A stretch of DNA of 6,702 nucleotides. Origin: Lachnospiraceae bacterium (GTDB lineage: Bacteria; Bacillota; Clostridia; Lachnospirales; Lachnospiraceae). Below the pieces are notes generated by a model. The model had not been told where the DNA came from. It ran no database searches and was given only the letters and a program-made list of their open reading frames with translations. The position numbers and the translations under genes were made by a program. The DNA is taken from assembly GCA_900769115.1 (NCBI GenBank), contig CAAGFJ010000099.1:1-6702 (forward strand). The letters run 5' to 3'. Of the stretch, positions 6,123 to 6,702 are shown piece after piece; within the stretch, counting starts at the first letter, position 1, and the number at the start of each line of letters is the position of its first letter.

Positions 6123-6589
6123 TAAAGTTTCCTTCCGTCCAATACTGCCTCTTTCAAGGTATCGCCCTCATATCGCAGTTTCAATGAGAAAAAGGGAGCC
6201 TCTTCTGCCAGCAGCCGAAGAAATATCTTATCTCCTTCCCAAAGTGTCAAAGCATCCAGCTTATCCTTATCTACCCAGGTAAGCACACCCTCATCACATT
6301 CGGTCATCGTTCCGATAAATCCTTCTGCAGTGTACAGACACATATATTCCGTCTGCCATTGATCTGATATAAATGTAACCAATCCACGGAACCGATAGGC
6401 GGTCAGCGTAAGTCCAGTCTCCTCCTTCACCTCACGAAGCAGACATTCCTCCGGACTCTCATCTGCCTCAAAGTGACCGCCAACCCCGATCCACTTATCC
6501 TTATTCACGTCATGCTTCTTAGATACCCGATGCAGCATCAAATACTGGTTATCGTTCTCTATATAGCAAAGTGTTGTTAAATTCGTCAT
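6122..6589 (-). CDS. NUDIX hydrolase, MutT-like
   Basis: This is a soluble hydrolase of nucleoside diphosphates linked to another moiety. The closest general type is the MutT/8-oxo-dGTP diphosphatase group, which clears oxidised nucleotides from the pool. The 155-residue product carries a complete NUDIX box at residues 38-60: G38, E44, the R52-E53 pair, E56-E57 and G59, spaced as in GX5EX7REUXEEXGU. The preceding DKWIGVGG and the N-terminal TTLCYIENDNQYLMLHR strand are usual for the group. The true substrate cannot be read from the box alone. The ATG at 6589 has AGGAG six bases upstream. That site lies inside an open frame running in from the right edge, which overlaps this gene by 41 bases. 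The gene is followed after 55 bases by spoIIID on the same strand, with no terminator between, so some readthrough into spoIIID is possible. Confidence 0.93.
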   Translation of the reverse strand: MTNLTTLCYIENDNQYLMLHRVSKKHDVNKDKWIGVGGHFEADESPEECLLREVKEETGLTLTAYRFRGLVTFISDQWQTEYMCLYTAEGFIGTMTECDEGVLTWVDKDKLDALTLWEGDKIFLRLLAEEAPFFSLKLRYEGDTLKEAVLDGRKL

Positions 6590-6701
6590 GCCATTCTCCT
6601 TCGTACTTTTCCTCTTCTACAGCGTAAGTCAACGGACGTGCGAAACATTCAGGCTGTGAAATCGGTTGATTGGGATATAACATATCATCGCAGGCACGCT
6701 C
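6549..6701 (-). CDS. Possible C-terminal end of a gene entering from the right edge
   Basis: An open frame runs from the window edge leftwards for 50 codons to a TAA at 6551-6549. It reads ERACDDMLYPNQPI, then a short middle, then FARPLTYAVEEEKYEGEW, and ends in LLYRER. The last part is acidic and looks protein-like. There is no ribosome binding site before the internal ATG at 6683, so if real it is more likely the tail of a longer gene than a separate 44-residue peptide. It overlaps the NUDIX gene by 41 bases and contains its ribosome binding site. Part of it is the repeat shared with 9-73, so a repeat element read as protein is the main alternative. I do not recognise the family. Confidence 0.35.
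   Translation of the reverse strand, partial: ERACDDMLYPNQPISQPECFARPLTYAVEEEKYEGEWHDEFNNTLLYRER
6619..6683 (-). repeat. Right copy of the 65-bp divergent repeat
   Basis: Read on the minus strand, this copy starts ATGTTATATCCCAATCAACC and ends ACTTACGCTGT. It matches 9-73 read on the plus strand, so the two copies are inverted and enclose about 6.5 kb. Here the whole unit lies in one open frame that continues towards the NUDIX gene, while the other copy is frameshifted in the middle. This makes the right copy the likelier intact version. On the plus strand ACAGC (6619-6623) and GCTGT near 6653-6657 could pair, but the loop is long and the pairing is absent from the left copy. No terminal target duplication or transposon-like ends can be judged at the window edge. 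Confidence 0.8.
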
Positions 6702-6702
6702 G

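Noticed and set aside
5824..6282. A 152-codon plus-strand frame opposite spoIIID and the NUDIX gene
   Set aside because: Both opposing frames are clear conserved genes, and the antisense product is rich in Cys, Ile, Leu and Tyr with no domain.
1..6702. Mobile element or defence island bounded by the inverted repeats
   Set aside because: The enclosed genes are core housekeeping and sporulation genes, and no transposase, integrase, toxin or nuclease is present.

Overview
The window looks like a piece of chromosome from a low-GC, spore-forming Clostridia, most likely a Lachnospiraceae-type gut anaerobe. The evidence is a T-box-controlled isoleucyl-tRNA synthetase, a recognisable SpoIIID sporulation regulator, strong AAGGAGGT-type ribosome binding sites and a moderately A+T-rich base composition. 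The genus cannot be fixed from the sequence alone. Nearly all the genes are housekeeping genes. I see no phage, transposase, CRISPR or defence module.

Layout, left to right. Positions 84-3239 (minus strand) carry a full-length ileS. Its roughly 415-nt leader, to about 3654, is a T-box riboswitch with an AUC specifier, a diverged T-box sequence and a strong intrinsic terminator, driven by a near-consensus promoter at 3661-3689. A divergent promoter at about 3753-3781 reads rightward into a nicotinate phosphoribosyltransferase gene (3821-5272). Three bases after its stop codon comes a small DUF4234-type membrane protein gene (5276-5692). A long perfect hairpin at 5736-5788 closes that unit and lies in the convergent gap with spoIIID (5812-6066, minus, TTG start). 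Upstream of spoIIID, on the same strand, is a NUDIX hydrolase gene (6122-6589). An open frame entering from the right edge overlaps the NUDIX start.

The genes serve separate core jobs: Ile-tRNA charging under tRNA feedback, NAD salvage from nicotinate, mother-cell sporulation control and nucleotide-pool hydrolysis. The placing of the DUF4234 gene directly behind the NAD-salvage gene is the only functional pairing that is not already obvious.

The least explained structure is a pair of related 65-bp sequences at the two ends of the window (9-73 and 6619-6683) in inverted orientation. They are about 85% identical and, read in the same sense, both begin with a codon series for MLYP-QPI and end with one for LTYAV, although the middle is frameshifted between them. 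They may be copies of a dispersed repeat or fragments of one gene. No repeat or gene family could be assigned by eye. Apart from this pair and some alternative pairings in the T-box leader, the window is ordinary.
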